Shown: piece after piece, positions 63,577 to 64,000 of the stretch | Numbering within the stretch: position 1 is the first letter of the stretch | Layout of the letters: every line of letters begins with the position of its first letter | Source of the DNA: Enterovibrio norvegicus FF-33 | Lineage (GTDB): Bacteria; Pseudomonadota; Gammaproteobacteria; Enterobacterales; Vibrionaceae | Length of the DNA: 64,000 nt | Reading direction: 5' to 3' | Assembly (NCBI RefSeq): GCF_000286835.2 | Contig: NZ_AJYD02000015.1 | Coordinates: 1 to 64,000 of the forward strand | Notes under the pieces: generated by a model | What the model was told of the DNA's origin: nothing | Database searches by the model: none | Seen by the model: the letters and a program-made list of their open reading frames with translations, nothing else | Position numbers and translations under genes: made by a program

Positions 63577-64000
63577 CTAAACATTGTCTGGATGCGCCTG
63601 CTCAAAGGCGGGTAAGGCCTGGCAGTGCTGTTCTATCTTTTTCAGTGTTGGGTAGGGGGTCAAATCGAGATGGTAGCGGCGGGCATTAAACAGCTGTGGA
63701 ACAAGAAAAATATCGGCAAGTGTTGGAACATCATCACAACAAAACGCGGTTTGTGTACCTTCCACTTTCTTTTCTACTGCACTCAGTCCAATGCGGAGCC
63801 AGTGCAGATACCAGTCCAATTTTTCGTCTTCACTGTGCCCCATTGGGCCAGTCAGGTGTTTGAGTACCCGAAGGTTGTTCAAAGGGTGGGTATCACAGGC
63901 AATGTCTAGTGCTAAAGCTCGACATTTGGCGCGTGCAGCGCTATCTGTTGGCAATATCGAAGGGGATGGGTATACCTCTTCTAGGTATTCGATGATTGCC
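63577..64000 (-). CDS. maiA: Maleylacetoacetate isomerase, 5' part outside window
   Basis: The C-terminal 140 residues of a zeta-class glutathione transferase that isomerises maleylacetoacetate to fumarylacetoacetate in tyrosine catabolism. The reading frame runs in from the window edge (AIIEYLEEVYP, then LPTDSAARAKCRALAL), so the TTG at 63954 is internal. LRVLKHLTG, WYLHWLRIGLSAVE, VPTLADIFLVPQLFNARR and PAFEQAHPDN are typical. It is followed closely by the acetoacetate-CoA ligase gene. Confidence 0.92.
   Translation of the reverse strand, partial: AIIEYLEEVYPSPSILPTDSAARAKCRALALDIACDTHPLNNLRVLKHLTGPMGHSEDEKLDWYLHWLRIGLSAVEKKVEGTQTAFCCDDVPTLADIFLVPQLFNARRYHLDLTPYPTLKKIEQHCQALPAFEQAHPDNV

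Overview
The window reads as one contiguous piece of a gammaproteobacterial chromosome, most probably from the Vibrionaceae (Vibrio, Photobacterium, Grimontia or Enterovibrio type). This rests on gene order and protein lengths: tRNA-tuf-secE-nusG-rplKAJL-rpoBC, then rsd/nudC/hemE, yjaG-hupA-yjaH-purDH-zntR, fis-dusB-prmA-panF-yhdT-accCB-aroQ, acs with the CrbS/CrbR acetate-switch genes, and dsbD-dcuA-aspA-fxsA. I cannot name the species. No insertion sequence, prophage, CRISPR array or rRNA gene is visible.

Layout. 1-13740: translation and transcription core (three tRNAs, EF-Tu, SecE, NusG, four ribosomal proteins, RNA polymerase beta and beta'), with an L10-type leader, a promoter set inside a palindrome, and the rplL-rpoB attenuator. 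13936-23261: rsd, nudC and hemE, with an acetoin-catabolism locus (acoXABC on the minus strand, divergent activator acoR) lying between nudC and hemE. 23262-31450: an AT-rich repeat-bearing spacer, an Fe-S uracil-DNA-glycosylase-like gene, a hydroxyacid dehydrogenase, yjaG, a CNNM/CBS membrane protein, hupA, lipoprotein yjaH, and purHD behind a clear PurR box. 31486-34193: zntR, tpx, ppnP and a lone glycosyltransferase. 34380-41050: the fis-dusB, prmA, panF-yhdT and aroQ-accB-accC units, all on the minus strand. 41433-55490: an acetate-handling region with acs, a DnaQ-like exonuclease, a cNMP/CBS/nucleotidyltransferase protein, an MFS transporter, hybrid kinase CrbS, a coupled 72-residue unknown protein, a large and small symporter pair, MarC and response regulator CrbR. 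55626-64000: dsbD, dcuA, aspA, fxsA, acetoacetyl-CoA synthetase and the 3' part of maleylacetoacetate isomerase.

How the genes fit together. The first quarter is growth machinery under autogenous and attenuation control. The rest is strongly centred on C2-C4 metabolites: acetoin cleavage to acetyl-CoA (aco), acetate uptake and activation (symporter, acs) under CrbS/CrbR, fatty-acid synthesis (accBC), acetoacetate activation (aacS), and C4-dicarboxylate exchange (dcuA, aspA). Most genes belong to well-known families. The least explained items are the 72-residue protein coupled to crbS, the EF-hand-like loop in the large symporter, the degenerate cNMP domain protein, the repeats in the hemE spacer, and several palindromes at promoters or ribosome-binding sites.
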